Shown: positions 14,216 to 23,543 of the stretch, piece by piece
Position numbering within the stretch: the stretch's first letter is position 1
Layout of the letters: each line of letters opens with the position of its first letter
Origin: Eubacteriaceae bacterium
GTDB lineage: Bacteria > Bacillota > Clostridia > Peptostreptococcales > Anaerovoracaceae
Direction of reading: 5' to 3'
NCBI GenBank assembly: GCA_022652985.1
Contig: JALCRY010000018.1
Span: 1-39,452 of the forward strand
DNA: 39,452 nt
Notes under the pieces: generated by a model
Told to the model about the DNA's origin: nothing
Seen by the model: only the letters and a program-made list of their open reading frames with translations
Databases searched by the model: none
Translations under genes and position numbers: made by a program

Positions 14216-15709
14216 AAGTTTAGCAGCTGCTTCAGTAAGCGGGATCAGATCATTTCTGTTGAAATATCCGACCGCGAATTTCCTGTTGAGCGCGCCGAAA
14301 TGCTGCAGACCGAAGGCTATTTTATTCAGATACGAAAATACTCCCACAGCCCCCGCTGAAAAATCATTGGCCTGCCTGCCGTAAAGCGCACGAAGATCAG
14401 CCAGATCGGCAAATATCTCTTCTTTTGTCGTACCGTATTTTCGGAATTGTTCCGGGATATTGCCCGCTGCGATCGCCTCGCCGACATTCTTCGCGCTCAT
14501 GGCAGCCGCCATCGGCGCACGGCAGAGCCCTACCGCCTTCACATTCCCGTCCCCCAGAGCCAGCGCCTTGAAAACAGACGACTCAGAAGCAAATCCGCCC
14601 GTGACCGTAATGGCCGGCAGGGCAAGCCCCTCGTTTCTGAGCTTCCTGCAGATAGTCACCAGCCTGCTTTCCATTACTGTCGTCGGCAGGCACCACTCGT
14701 TCATCATCTCGCACGGACTGTACCCCGAACCGCCGCCGGCACCGTCAAACGTTACCATATCCACCCGGTTTTCCGCAGCGATCCTCAGCACACGCTCCAG
14801 ATCAGCAGGATCATATCCCGCCATCTTGAAATAGACATTCTTCATGCCCATTTCACGCAGCTGCGGGATCCTCTTCGCAAAGAACTCCTCGCTCCACTGC
14901 GGCAGCCTCGCATACATATAAAAGTTAGGGCAGACACCCTCTTCATATTTTCTCTGCACATCCTCGTCCAGAGGATCCGGCATCACTAAAAAACCGGCTT
15001 TTTTCTTGGCCAGCGCCGTCTTCAGATCTGGCAGCCTGTTGACCGGCTGCGTCCCCTTGGCGGACTGCCCGAATTTGAATTCGACAGCTTCAGCACCGTA
15101 CTTAGTCAAAGCTATTTCCGGCACTCCGCACATATCATCCTCGATGTTGCACTGCGGAACGATCTGTCCGAACCCGCGGTAATACTTTCTGAAGCTGTCG
15201 ATCACACTGCCCAGAAACGGGAATTCCGTAATTTTGCCGTTCTCCATCACCAGCGCATCGTCCTTGCTCATCGCGCCTTCGCCGACCATGCAGGTAACGC
15301 CCGCCATCGCCGCGCCGCCGAAATAATCCCGCCAGTTCAGCTTTATTATCGCCGGCTGTATCACAGGCATCGTCATCTTCACTTTGTTCAGCGTCCCGTA
15401 CTCGACCCCCAGATCGACATTATATATTTCCGCCTGATCATAAGATGCCTCTGCACCCTCAGCACCGAAAACGCGCCCGTTGATGTTGAAATGGGAAAAA
15501 TCCAAAGGATACTCCTTCTCAGAAGCTATCTGATTTGCCCCGGTCGTAAGCGGATAAACGGTCTGCTTTCCCATGACAGCGGCCAGCGCGATCCCGCATA
15601 CTGAACTGCAGTCCTCCGTACACAGGGAACAAATACCCGATGAAGAAAGAAATCTGCTTCTGTTCTGCGTCTTTTCAAAACCCGAACTGAGCGATGGCGA
15701 ATAAGTCAT
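14204..15709 (-). CDS. FMN-binding glutamate synthase-family protein with N-terminal four-Cys motif
   Basis: This protein of about 501 residues matches the FMN/glutamate synthase central barrel (VEFKFGQSAKGTQPVNRLPD; VDMVTFDGAGGGSGYSPCEM; PAITVTGGFASESSVFKALALG). It lacks the glutaminase and GXGXG domains of full GltB. Near the N-terminus Cys27, Cys30, Cys34 and Cys38 form CX2CX3CX3C, a likely Fe-S site. Such stand-alone proteins (archaeal-type or GltB2-like) may make glutamate from free ammonia or act on another substrate; the role is unproven. The start at 15709 is chosen over GTG at 15718 because GGAGGT lies seven bases before the ATG. It begins 22 bases after the hybrid kinase stop on the same strand, so the two may be co-transcribed. 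Confidence 0.85.
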   Translation of the reverse strand: MTYSPSLSSGFEKTQNRSRFLSSSGICSLCTEDCSSVCGIALAAVMGKQTVYPLTTGANQIASEKEYPLDFSHFNINGRVFGAEGAEASYDQAEIYNVDLGVEYGTLNKVKMTMPVIQPAIIKLNWRDYFGGAAMAGVTCMVGEGAMSKDDALVMENGKITEFPFLGSVIDSFRKYYRGFGQIVPQCNIEDDMCGVPEIALTKYGAEAVEFKFGQSAKGTQPVNRLPDLKTALAKKKAGFLVMPDPLDEDVQRKYEEGVCPNFYMYARLPQWSEEFFAKRIPQLREMGMKNVYFKMAGYDPADLERVLRIAAENRVDMVTFDGAGGGSGYSPCEMMNEWCLPTTVMESRLVTICRKLRNEGLALPAITVTGGFASESSVFKALALGDGNVKAVGLCRAPMAAAMSAKNVGEAIAAGNIPEQFRKYGTTKEEIFADLADLRALYGRQANDFSAGAVGVFSYLNKIAFGLQHFGALNRKFAVGYFNRNDLIPLTEAAAKLLSE

Positions 15710-15731
15710 GATCAACACCTCCGTTATCCTG

Positions 15732-18700
15732 TTATTTATTTAATACTTCAAAAATCGTTCTGAACATTGCCTCGGCATCGATCGGCTTCGCGATATGCCC
15801 CGACATACCTGCATTCAGACATTTCTGCACATCATCGGCAAATGCGTCAGCCGTCATAGCGATGATCGGCACTGTCGCCGCATCGCTGCGGTCCAGACTC
15901 CTGATGGCCGCCGTCGCTTCGTAGCCGTCCATATTAGGCATGCGGATATCCATCAGGATACCGTCGTAATACCCTTCCGGAGAATTCGCGAACATATTCT
16001 TCCCCTGCAGTCCGTCGCCAGCCACATCCACGTGTATCTCATGCTCGCCCAGCAGCGCTCTGGCGATCTCCTGATTCAAAGGATGATCCTCGCAGAGCAG
16101 CAGACGTTTTCCGTGCAGTAATGTAAAATCATCTTCGCCCGCAGTCCTGCTGCTGTCCGCGCCGCCGTGTCCGTCGGTCATTATATAGTCACACTCTGCC
16201 GTGATCGTAAACTCGGTGCCTTCATTCACGCGGCTCTTCACAGTTATCGTCCCGCCGATGGCATCAATGATCTTCTTCACGATCGCCAGTCCCAGACCGC
16301 TCCCTCTCTTCTCGGAAACATCATCTCGGTTTTCCTGCGTGAACGGTTCGAAAATCACTTTCTGGAAATCCTCATTCATTCCGATACCGTTGTCCCGGAT
16401 CTTCACCGTGAGTCGTTCCCTGCCGTTCTCTTTCAGTTCCTCGCGCACTGTGACCTGGATCTCACCGCCTTCCGGCGTGAACTTGACCGCATTCGACAGC
16501 AGATTGAAATAGATCTGATTTATGCGCAGAATGTCGAGCACCGGCGTAACGCCCGGTATCGGTGCAGCATCGAACAACAGCGCAATATTCTTTTCATCGC
16601 AGAGCGGCTGGATGACCGAATTGATATAACTGTAGAAGTCCTCGTAATAATACGGTTCAGGGCTGATCTCCATCAGGCCGCTCTCTGCTTTTGACATATC
16701 CAGTATATCATTTACCAGTCCCAGAAGGAACTGCGACGAAGTATCGATCTTCTTCAGACAGCCGTTCGTCTCCTCCGGATTGTCATACTGCTTGGCAATA
16801 TGCGACATCCCGATAATGCCGTTGAGCGGAGTCCGTATATCGTGGCTCATACGCGAGAGGAAATCGGTCTTGGCCGCATTGGCTTCATCCGCTTCCCGGC
16901 GAAGCATTTTTTCTTCCTCGAGCTGTTCCTTCAAGGCATCCTCAAGTACCACCTCATTCCCCACATCTCTGTAAGTCGCGTAAAACACCTTTTTCTCCGG
17001 GGTGCTCTCCTTTAACGTAATATCCTCTTCTATCCAGGCGAAGCTTCCGTCAGCGCGTCTCGTCCGGTGTCTCGGCACAGCAAAACGGTCGGAGTTAAAA
17101 TTGTCTCTGAAAAACTCTTTTACTCTTCCCGCATCGTCGGGATGAATACCGAACCACTGGTCGGTATTATAGAAGTTCAGCATTTCTCTTTCTGCGTCCG
17201 GGCCATCCTCATCCGGATCGAAGCCGAGTATCCTGCAGAGCTGCTTATTTACAGACACCAGCTTCAGCTGGTCGGGAGCGGCCATGTGGATCACACTGAT
17301 CCCGGAGGAAATCGTATCCATGATATCATTCACACGCTCTGCTTCCGCCTTGGCATATTCATATTCACGCTGCTGCAGCATATATGTTTCCGTAACATCT
17401 GTCTGCAGGACCAGAATAATATTATGATCATCATCGAGATAGTAATACTTTATCTTGCGGCAGGTTAACGCCTCAGCATCATCCGAGTAATGACCTCTGA
17501 CATTGATCTCATAGCTTTCTTCCCTGTCGAGTCCATCCCTGATCGCTTCGATGGACGCAGCTTTCATAAACATTTCCCGGTCTTCCGCCGCAATCCATGC
17601 GTCCAAAGATGCTTCCACTACAAAGTCATAATCATACAATTTGTCTTTTTCTTTTAACCGTTCATAGGCCTGCAGAGAAATTCTTGTACTGAATCTCCGG
17701 AACTCGATTTTTCTCTCTTCCGGATAAAGCAGCGCGGTATAATCGAATTCATGCCCTGTTACCCGTTCCAGTACGGCTTCGTCGCGCTTTATCCTCGTAA
17801 TATCCTGCGAATAAACGATACACTCAATATCCCTTGTATCCGGATTCCTGAGCATGGAAATATATGTGCGCACCCAGACGATACTGCCGCCGGTATGTTT
17901 CCTCCGGTAATCGATACGGCGTTCCGTATCGCCGCTTTCATACGAGCTCAGCAACTTCGCCACAGAGAACTCATTTCTAAATCGCTTCTTTGCTCTTTCA
18001 TCGACCATCAGCACAGTCATATTATTGAAAAAGCCTTCAGCCGTATCCGCTCTGAGAATCTCCAGGACAGCGGGATTTGCCGCATGCCCGTCAGTATAAG
18101 TATTCCGGGTCAGATTCAGCTGACAGGAAACCAGAGCATACGGATTCGACCGCAGCAGAACTTCTATCGAATTGTCATACTTCTCTTTTTCCAGCCTCTG
18201 CTCGGTAATGTCAAGACTTGTTCCATAGGCGATATCGGGACTGCCGTATTCGTCTTTTACTACATAATAAGTTATTCTTTCATATGTGTACGAAGAATCC
18301 TGTGGCATTTTCATTCTGATGTCATCCGACACGACATCCTCGCCGTCATTGATCCGCCGATAGATGCTGCGGAATTTTTCACGATCTTCTTCCATTACGT
18401 TAGGCAAAAAAACATCAGGAAAATCATCAGCAACCTGAGGAATATTATATCTGAGCAATCTGCTGTTCGGATCCGTAAGTCTATGCTCTTTTACATGATA
18501 CTCCCAGACTCCGAGATTAGCCCCTTCGGCCGCCAGCTTAAAGCGCATCCTCTCCTGTTCGAGTTTGGTATTCTGCCTGTCCCTGGCAAAAGTATCGGCA
18601 ATATGATATGAAAGTGAAAGCAGCAGGCCTTCCGACCTGACGATCTTATCTGCCGATGGATTATCCACGCCGACATACGCTATCAGCTTTCCCTCGCTGA

Positions 18701-19817
18701 TGATAGGAGATTCGATATAACTGCGGATGCCCTGCTTTATCAGTATTTCATATTCATCCGGGTCTGCTTCTCTGATTGCTTCGATATCCGGAACTACAAT
18801 GTTCTGCCCTTCTCTGAAGCTCGGCATCCAGCGCGCAATAACACTGATATCGACATTCTGCAGATTATCGATTTCAGATTCAATACCTTCTCGGCACCAT
18901 TCATATATATTGCTCGTATGTGTACTGGTAATGCTGCATATGTATGCGCGGTCAGCGTCATATCCCTCACCGACGATGCGCAGGACCCGGTTGACCCGAT
19001 CGTCTATCGTCATATCGCTGTTCAGGATCTTTATAACATCAACGAGCCTTTCCTGCTCGTCCAGAAGTGTAACCAGTCTCCTCTGTTTATTAACGGAATC
19101 CGAAATATCATCGATAAACAGGATGACCGCATCATGCCCGCACCAGTCCGTCGGCCTGCCGGTAATATGCTCCCATTTGCCCCTGCCCGTGTCATATCTG
19201 TCAAAAGACAAAGGCCCGTTGTCATTCACATAAGGGATAAAACATTCAGGACACGGTTCATCCGCATCATGCAGATACCTGTAACAGCATAGACCGGAAT
19301 AATTCTCATAATGCTCATAATCCCTCGCGGCCTTGTTGGCATAGAGCATCCGGTAATCAGCACGCTCCACAACGATGACCCTGGTTTCCGCCTGATCGAT
19401 AATGTGCTGATAAATATCAGCCTCCACAGAAGCATTGGAATAAACAGCCGTAAAAACCGGGCATCCGTCCATATATCCGCAGATATCCGCCTTTAAATGC
19501 GCCCAGTCCATACCGAGCTCTTTATGGTATACCCGATAAAAAATATCTATCGGTATGCCATTGCCTATGCATTCTTTCGCTGCATCCCACAGAAGATGAC
19601 GATCTTCCGGCATGACTATTTCCAGAGGATCACCGCTGGCAAAAGCCTCATATTCTTCTTTGTTCATCCCGTTCAGCGCAGACAGATTCGGCGATGCGTA
19701 AAGTGTCTCAAAATGATCCGCATAAGCCTTGTAAACGGCGCTGCAGTCCGGCATCGCCCTAGTCAGAAATTCAATATCCTGCCTGGTAAGTTCCCTCATC
19801 AGCCTGATCCCTCTCAT
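15732..19817 (-). CDS. Cytosolic hybrid sensor histidine kinase with multiple PAS domains, GAF, and receiver
   Basis: This protein has 1361 residues and no membrane helix. N-terminal PAS-like folds (about 20-130 and 130-235) are followed by a GAF domain (about 250-415), then several PAS/PAC units (about 425-545, 550-690, 695-825, 835-960; e.g. IAYGTSLDITEQR). Next come HisKA with the H-box SHDIRTPLNG (His about 992), HATPase with N and G boxes (NLLSNAVKFTPEGG; RGSGLGLAIV), and a receiver with phospho-acceptor Asp about 1290 in ILMDIRMPNMDGYEA. No output domain is attached. The second PAS holds several cysteines (GLCCYRY, EPCPECF), which could sense redox or metal. The start may be 19817 or 19799. 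An FMN glutamate synthase-like gene lies immediately downstream. Confidence 0.93.
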   Translation of the reverse strand: MRGIRLMRELTRQDIEFLTRAMPDCSAVYKAYADHFETLYASPNLSALNGMNKEEYEAFASGDPLEIVMPEDRHLLWDAAKECIGNGIPIDIFYRVYHKELGMDWAHLKADICGYMDGCPVFTAVYSNASVEADIYQHIIDQAETRVIVVERADYRMLYANKAARDYEHYENYSGLCCYRYLHDADEPCPECFIPYVNDNGPLSFDRYDTGRGKWEHITGRPTDWCGHDAVILFIDDISDSVNKQRRLVTLLDEQERLVDVIKILNSDMTIDDRVNRVLRIVGEGYDADRAYICSITSTHTSNIYEWCREGIESEIDNLQNVDISVIARWMPSFREGQNIVVPDIEAIREADPDEYEILIKQGIRSYIESPIISEGKLIAYVGVDNPSADKIVRSEGLLLSLSYHIADTFARDRQNTKLEQERMRFKLAAEGANLGVWEYHVKEHRLTDPNSRLLRYNIPQVADDFPDVFLPNVMEEDREKFRSIYRRINDGEDVVSDDIRMKMPQDSSYTYERITYYVVKDEYGSPDIAYGTSLDITEQRLEKEKYDNSIEVLLRSNPYALVSCQLNLTRNTYTDGHAANPAVLEILRADTAEGFFNNMTVLMVDERAKKRFRNEFSVAKLLSSYESGDTERRIDYRRKHTGGSIVWVRTYISMLRNPDTRDIECIVYSQDITRIKRDEAVLERVTGHEFDYTALLYPEERKIEFRRFSTRISLQAYERLKEKDKLYDYDFVVEASLDAWIAAEDREMFMKAASIEAIRDGLDREESYEINVRGHYSDDAEALTCRKIKYYYLDDDHNIILVLQTDVTETYMLQQREYEYAKAEAERVNDIMDTISSGISVIHMAAPDQLKLVSVNKQLCRILGFDPDEDGPDAEREMLNFYNTDQWFGIHPDDAGRVKEFFRDNFNSDRFAVPRHRTRRADGSFAWIEEDITLKESTPEKKVFYATYRDVGNEVVLEDALKEQLEEEKMLRREADEANAAKTDFLSRMSHDIRTPLNGIIGMSHIAKQYDNPEETNGCLKKIDTSSQFLLGLVNDILDMSKAESGLMEISPEPYYYEDFYSYINSVIQPLCDEKNIALLFDAAPIPGVTPVLDILRINQIYFNLLSNAVKFTPEGGEIQVTVREELKENGRERLTVKIRDNGIGMNEDFQKVIFEPFTQENRDDVSEKRGSGLGLAIVKKIIDAIGGTITVKSRVNEGTEFTITAECDYIMTDGHGGADSSRTAGEDDFTLLHGKRLLLCEDHPLNQEIARALLGEHEIHVDVAGDGLQGKNMFANSPEGYYDGILMDIRMPNMDGYEATAAIRSLDRSDAATVPIIAMTADAFADDVQKCLNAGMSGHIAKPIDAEAMFRTIFEVLNK

Positions 19818-19960
19818 AAAAACCCCAGCAACTATTATATATCCAATATCATATCATTTTCTGCTTACATATTCAATTATGCTTAAATCATCTTCCTGAT
19901 TATTTTGATTTGTGCCGAATTCGCAATTATATATACTAAGCAATCAAAGAAAACAAAAGA

Positions 19961-19987
19961 AAAAAGCCCCTGTGCAAGAGGCTTTTT
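19961..19987 (-). terminator. Intrinsic terminator after the lipoprotein gene
   Basis: AAAAAGCC / GGCTTTTT arms around an 11-base loop lie 35 bases beyond the lipoprotein stop. On the minus strand the stem is followed by a long T-rich run. It ends the Rh channel-lipoprotein unit before the kinase gene. The 200-base gap to the kinase start holds nothing else clear. Confidence 0.8.
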
Positions 19988-20021
19988 CAGTGCCGGATGG
20001 AGCGTCCGGTCTTCCCGTTAA

Positions 20022-20591
20022 CTAATCGAGTTTGATGGACTTTATCATTTCGTAATAGTCCTCCTCGGCTTCTGCGCTTACATCCTTGCTCAGAGCTTCA
20101 ACACTGAGAGAATAGACCTTGTCTTTGTAGTTAAAATACAATTCGTGGAATGTAATGGTTTCGCCGCTGTTCTTCATAGAATAAACTATTGATCTGCCCT
20201 TGATGTTGTCCACATCGACCTGGTCATCGCTTATCTCTGTAGTATCTTCCATAATAGCCTTGATAAGCGTGTCTCCGCCTGATCCTGCGACATCATCCGC
20301 ATAGACTCCGCTGTCCTTGTCATGGGTCTTGACATACATCATTATGTCCGCCTGACCGTCATCATTGTAAACAGTGTAGTCTTTTTCATCCTTTCCGTCG
20401 ATGCCCAGATCATAGTCGTCGCTGACGTAGAAATGCATTCCCGCGACCTCGGCATTCGGAGTCTTCTGCTCCGCACTCGCATACATTTCTGAAGCTGTCC
20501 CTTCGGCGCCGGAGCCGCTTCCGCACGCCGTCATTGTCAATACCAGCATCACCGCCAGTATTGCAGCAAATAATACGGATAACTTTTTCAT
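20022..20591 (-). CDS. Putative lipoprotein of unknown function
   Basis: This protein of about 189 residues has a lipoprotein signal (MKKLSVLFAAILAVMLVLTMTAC), so it is anchored outside the membrane. The mature part is acidic, with FYVSDDYDLGIDGKDEKDYTVYNDD and a C-terminal KVYSLSVEALSKDVSAEAEEDYYEMI (in part). The pattern recalls small secreted beta-rich domains that Clostridia use for surface or PsbP-like proteins, but no family is recognised. The start at 20591 has GGGAGG six bases before it; an ATG at 20597 abuts the ribosome-binding site. It follows the Rh channel gene after 52 bases and shares its terminator, so a function linked to that channel is possible. Confidence 0.75.
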   Translation of the reverse strand: MKKLSVLFAAILAVMLVLTMTACGSGSGAEGTASEMYASAEQKTPNAEVAGMHFYVSDDYDLGIDGKDEKDYTVYNDDGQADIMMYVKTHDKDSGVYADDVAGSGGDTLIKAIMEDTTEISDDQVDVDNIKGRSIVYSMKNSGETITFHELYFNYKDKVYSLSVEALSKDVSAEAEEDYYEMIKSIKLD

Positions 20592-20649
20592 ATCCATCCT
20601 CCCTTCCTCTCGACATAATTATACAATGCCGGAAAAATAGAGGCAATAT

Positions 20650-21870
20650 TCAGATAAATTCGTCCTCATCACTGTAAGGTATTTCTTTTCTCCCCAGGCA
20701 GCCGATGACCGCGCCTGTCAAACGTCCGAGGACAAACGCAACAACGACGTTGATGACTATTCCCAGGATCTGGGTCCCCGCATTTCCCGTGCATACTATG
20801 GCAAAAAGTCCGCCCAGTATTCCCGGCATTCCGTGCAGATTCTGTACGCCGCACGTGTCTGTACCTTTGATCAGGCTGCAGAACTTTCCGGAAATGACTG
20901 CATATCCCAGCACGCTCAGCGTACCGGCTGCCAGTCCTATGAATATTGCCAGACCGGGACTAGCGATATCACAAGTCGAACCGATGGCAACTCCTCCCGC
21001 CAGAGCCGCATTCGCAATATCCTCGATGTCGATCTTGCCGCGGATCAGCTTGGAAAAAACATATGTCGCCAGCGATGCGGCCGCAAGAGCAAACACGGTG
21101 TTGATGACCGTCAGTATTACTCTTGAAGGATCCACAATAGCACTTGTGAACGAAGGCCAGAATACCCAGAGTACGAGACTTCCGAGCAGGCAGAACATAT
21201 TGCTGGTCTTGCTCGACTCGCATTCAGGACAGCCTGCGAATTTTTTATCTGTGAATGCCACTACTCCGAGTCCGAAATAGGCGCCGAACGCATGTATGAC
21301 AACACTGCCGCCCGTATCCTGGAATCCCGTCAGCAGTCCGCTGTCGAGTATCAGCCATTCGTTGAAAAAATATGCACATGTAAACAGGAATGCCATGAGC
21401 GCGAACTGGTCCATTTTAAGACGGCCCAGCGGAGCGCCTATCGCAATGAGCAGGCTGGCTGCCGCGAACTCTCCCCACAGAAGTGTCTCAATATCGAGAA
21501 CAGGTTCGTCTACGAGGAAGCTCCTGATAAGCATATAAAGAGGTATGGCAACGCTGGTCACGATCAGTGTCGCCGTCAGCGAACTGAATCCATGACCTCT
21601 CACGAATACCATCAGGAATCCGAATCCCAGAAGCAGCATCGCGAGAACGTGAATAGATCTGCTGTATACCATGGTCTGGAAAATAGTGTGCGTTTCGTTT
21701 GTCATCGCGCTCTGATCGATCGATCCCGAGGCGCCCGCAATGTCATTCATGCACGACATGACATTGGAATTCACCTGCGGCAGAAACATGATCCCCATTA
21801 CTGCAGCGACAATGAGAATGCCTATAAGAAAAGGCACGTTTCTGGAGCTTTTTGAATGTTGTGTTTCCAT
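20650..21870 (-). CDS. Rh-type (Rhesus-like) ammonium/CO2 channel
   Basis: This 406-residue protein has 11-12 predicted helices, of the Amt/Mep/Rh superfamily. Two blocks mark it as Rh-type and not ordinary AmtB: DTGGSVVIHAFGAYFG near residue 185-200 (conserved pore Asp and His) and DTCGVQNLHGMPGILGG near 340-356. AmtB would have a VVH-N and VHG-GG pattern. Rh channels conduct NH3 and probably CO2 and are known from animals and few bacteria (e.g. Nitrosomonas Rh50). In the second block a Gln stands where His or Asn is seen in several relatives. No glnK follows, unlike most amtB loci. A TTGCAT-N17-TATTAG promoter and AAGGAG lie upstream. Confidence 0.88.
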   Translation of the reverse strand: METQHSKSSRNVPFLIGILIVAAVMGIMFLPQVNSNVMSCMNDIAGASGSIDQSAMTNETHTIFQTMVYSRSIHVLAMLLLGFGFLMVFVRGHGFSSLTATLIVTSVAIPLYMLIRSFLVDEPVLDIETLLWGEFAAASLLIAIGAPLGRLKMDQFALMAFLFTCAYFFNEWLILDSGLLTGFQDTGGSVVIHAFGAYFGLGVVAFTDKKFAGCPECESSKTSNMFCLLGSLVLWVFWPSFTSAIVDPSRVILTVINTVFALAAASLATYVFSKLIRGKIDIEDIANAALAGGVAIGSTCDIASPGLAIFIGLAAGTLSVLGYAVISGKFCSLIKGTDTCGVQNLHGMPGILGGLFAIVCTGNAGTQILGIVINVVVAFVLGRLTGAVIGCLGRKEIPYSDEDEFI

Positions 21871-21911
21871 CTTTGGATAACTCCTTTTGTATTGGTTGGT
21901 AATATGTTGGT

Positions 21912-21940
21912 CTAATATGCAAACCGGTCCATGAATGCAA
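21912..21940 (-). promoter_or_regulatory. Sigma70-type promoter of the Rh channel gene
   Basis: On the minus strand TTGCAT (21940-21935), 17 bases, TATTAG (21917-21912), about 40 bases upstream of the start codon. It directly follows the terminator of the upstream MFS gene and shares part of its T-tract. Confidence 0.6.
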
Positions 21941-21974
21941 AAAAAGAAGAATCACCAGCTCTAAAGCTAATGAT
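21939..21974 (-). terminator. Intrinsic terminator after niaP-like gene
   Basis: A 10-base stem, ATCATTAGCT / AGCTGGTGAT on the minus strand with two G-T pairs and a TTAG loop, is followed by TCTTCTTTTTTT. It lies about 90 bases past the MFS stop. The intervening stretch shows no gene. Confidence 0.75.
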
Positions 21975-22066
21975 CCCCTTCGGTTTCATATTTTACTACT
22001 ATTGCACGAATAATTAAAGTAAATCCGCGCAATTTATATGCACATTTTTTGCGCTGGTTATTCACG

Positions 22067-23401
22067 CTATTCTGTGATCATTTCCAGCGACTGTCCCTTC
22101 GTTTCTTTGCCGAATATCAGAACTATTGCCGCCACTACTACGAACACGATCGTCAGGAAAATGAATACTTTTCCGTATCCGCCGCTGCTGCCGAATGCCT
22201 GATAGATGACAGGAACAACAAGCGCTCCCAGGAAAGCTCCGACTCTGCCGAAAGCTGATGCCCATCCGCATCCCGTGCCGCGCACTCTTGTCGGATATAC
22301 TTCCGGCGTGTAGGCGTAAACGCATCCCCAGGCGCCGAGACTGAAGAAGTAAAGCAGGCAGCCAAATGTTATTACCTGTCCGATGGTCGCGGCATTGCCG
22401 AAAAGTCCGGATGCCACAGCTGTGCCGAGGAAGTAGATAACAAGTACCGGTTTTCTGCCGATCCTCTCGACCAGATATCCCGCGCTGGCGTATCCCGGCA
22501 GCTGAGCCAGGCACATGATCATCGTGAATTCAAAACTCTTGACCATTGTGAAGCCCTTCGCCATGAGGAGCGTCGGCGTCCATAATACAAAGCCGTAATA
22601 TCCAATATTGATACCGAACCATACCGCCCAGAGGACTATCGTCGTGCTCAGATATTTTCTGCTCCAGAGTTCGGCGAATCTTACTTTTCCGCCGCCCTCT
22701 TCGACCTCGTCGTTCAGAGTCACATAATCTTCCGTGACTTCGCCCGCCTGCGCTTCCATTGCGGAAACTATGCGGTCCGCTTCCTCGTGCTTTCCGATCT
22801 GCTCGAGATATCTCGGCGATTCAGGAACTGCAGCTCTCAGGATCGCCGCAAACAGTGCAGGAACAGCACCTACGAGAAGAGCCGCTCTCCAGCCGAACTG
22901 CGGAATAACGAGGTACGATACCATCGAGGCAACGATCCATCCCCACGCCCAGAAGCTCTCGAGGATGATTACATTCCGGCCTCTGATTTTAGTCGGTGAA
23001 AGCTCGCTGACCAGCGTCGAGGCAGCAGGCAGTTCTCCGCCGAGTCCGAAACCTGTAAAGAAACGCATTACTATAAGCATCGTGTAGTTTACCGAAAATG
23101 CCGATACGCCGCTGGCGACTCCGTATATGAGCAGCGTCAGCATGATGACCTTTCTGCGTCCGAATTTATCTGCGGCCATGCCGGATAACGCCGCGCCTAT
23201 ACACATGCCGAGCATGCCGATACTGCTGAGCAGTCCCAGCTGGCCGGTGCTCAGCGTCCACTCGCCGCCTATCGCAGCAAGAACGCCCGAAACCATACCC
23301 TGGTCGCACGCGTCAAAAAGCCATCCTATGCCGACCAGAAATAAAATCTTTCTGAGCATTGGAGTTGAAGTCAGTCTGTCGATTCGTTTAGTAATGTTCA
23401 T
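22067..23401 (-). CDS. niaP: MFS transporter, NiaP-like (probable niacin uptake)
   Basis: This 444-residue, 12-helix major facilitator has the sugar-porter/NiaP style motifs GMAADKFGRRKVIML, RFFTGFGLGGELPAASTLV, SPTKIRGRNVIILESFWAWG and VPESPRYLEQIGK. The GELPAASTLVSE / LESFWAWGW blocks are those of Bacillus NiaP (YceI), the nicotinate/nicotinamide importer. Aromatic-acid carriers of the AAHS group are the main alternative. Support comes from the promoter: a NiaR-like palindrome lies just downstream of the inferred start point. The GGAG before the ATG is modest. Confidence 0.75.
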   Translation of the reverse strand: MNITKRIDRLTSTPMLRKILFLVGIGWLFDACDQGMVSGVLAAIGGEWTLSTGQLGLLSSIGMLGMCIGAALSGMAADKFGRRKVIMLTLLIYGVASGVSAFSVNYTMLIVMRFFTGFGLGGELPAASTLVSELSPTKIRGRNVIILESFWAWGWIVASMVSYLVIPQFGWRAALLVGAVPALFAAILRAAVPESPRYLEQIGKHEEADRIVSAMEAQAGEVTEDYVTLNDEVEEGGGKVRFAELWSRKYLSTTIVLWAVWFGINIGYYGFVLWTPTLLMAKGFTMVKSFEFTMIMCLAQLPGYASAGYLVERIGRKPVLVIYFLGTAVASGLFGNAATIGQVITFGCLLYFFSLGAWGCVYAYTPEVYPTRVRGTGCGWASAFGRVGAFLGALVVPVIYQAFGSSGGYGKVFIFLTIVFVVVAAIVLIFGKETKGQSLEMITE

Positions 23402-23430
23402 TATATTCTCCTAGTTTATATTGTCCAGTC

Positions 23431-23490
23431 AGGTGTCTTTACACCTATACATACAATGAACATATTAATGTCATAGCCGTGATTTGTCAA
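23431..23490 (-). promoter_or_regulatory. niaP promoter with NiaR-like operator
   Basis: On the minus strand TTGACA (23490-23485), 17 bases and TAATAT (23467-23462) make a near-consensus promoter starting near 23455. The 16-base palindrome AGGTGTCTTTACACCT (23431-23446) lies about +9 to +24, a typical repressor position. Its GTGTCTT-ACAC core resembles my recollection of the NiaR (YrxA) niacin-repressor site of Firmicutes; a motif scan would settle this. Confidence 0.65.
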
Positions 23491-23525
23491 GGAAAAAGAA
23501 CGACGACAGATACCGTAACGGTATC
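23491..23525 (-). terminator. Terminator after the RarD-like gene
   Basis: The perfect hairpin GATACCG-TAA-CGGTATC (23509-23525, plus-strand reading) is followed on the minus strand by a T-rich run (TTCTTTTTCC). It lies about 20 bases past the RarD-like stop and directly before the niaP promoter. Confidence 0.7.
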
Positions 23526-23543
23526 ATGCATGACCGCAACTGC

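Noticed and set aside
20650..21870. Ordinary AmtB ammonium transporter
   Set aside because: The pore motifs are Rh-type and glnK is missing.
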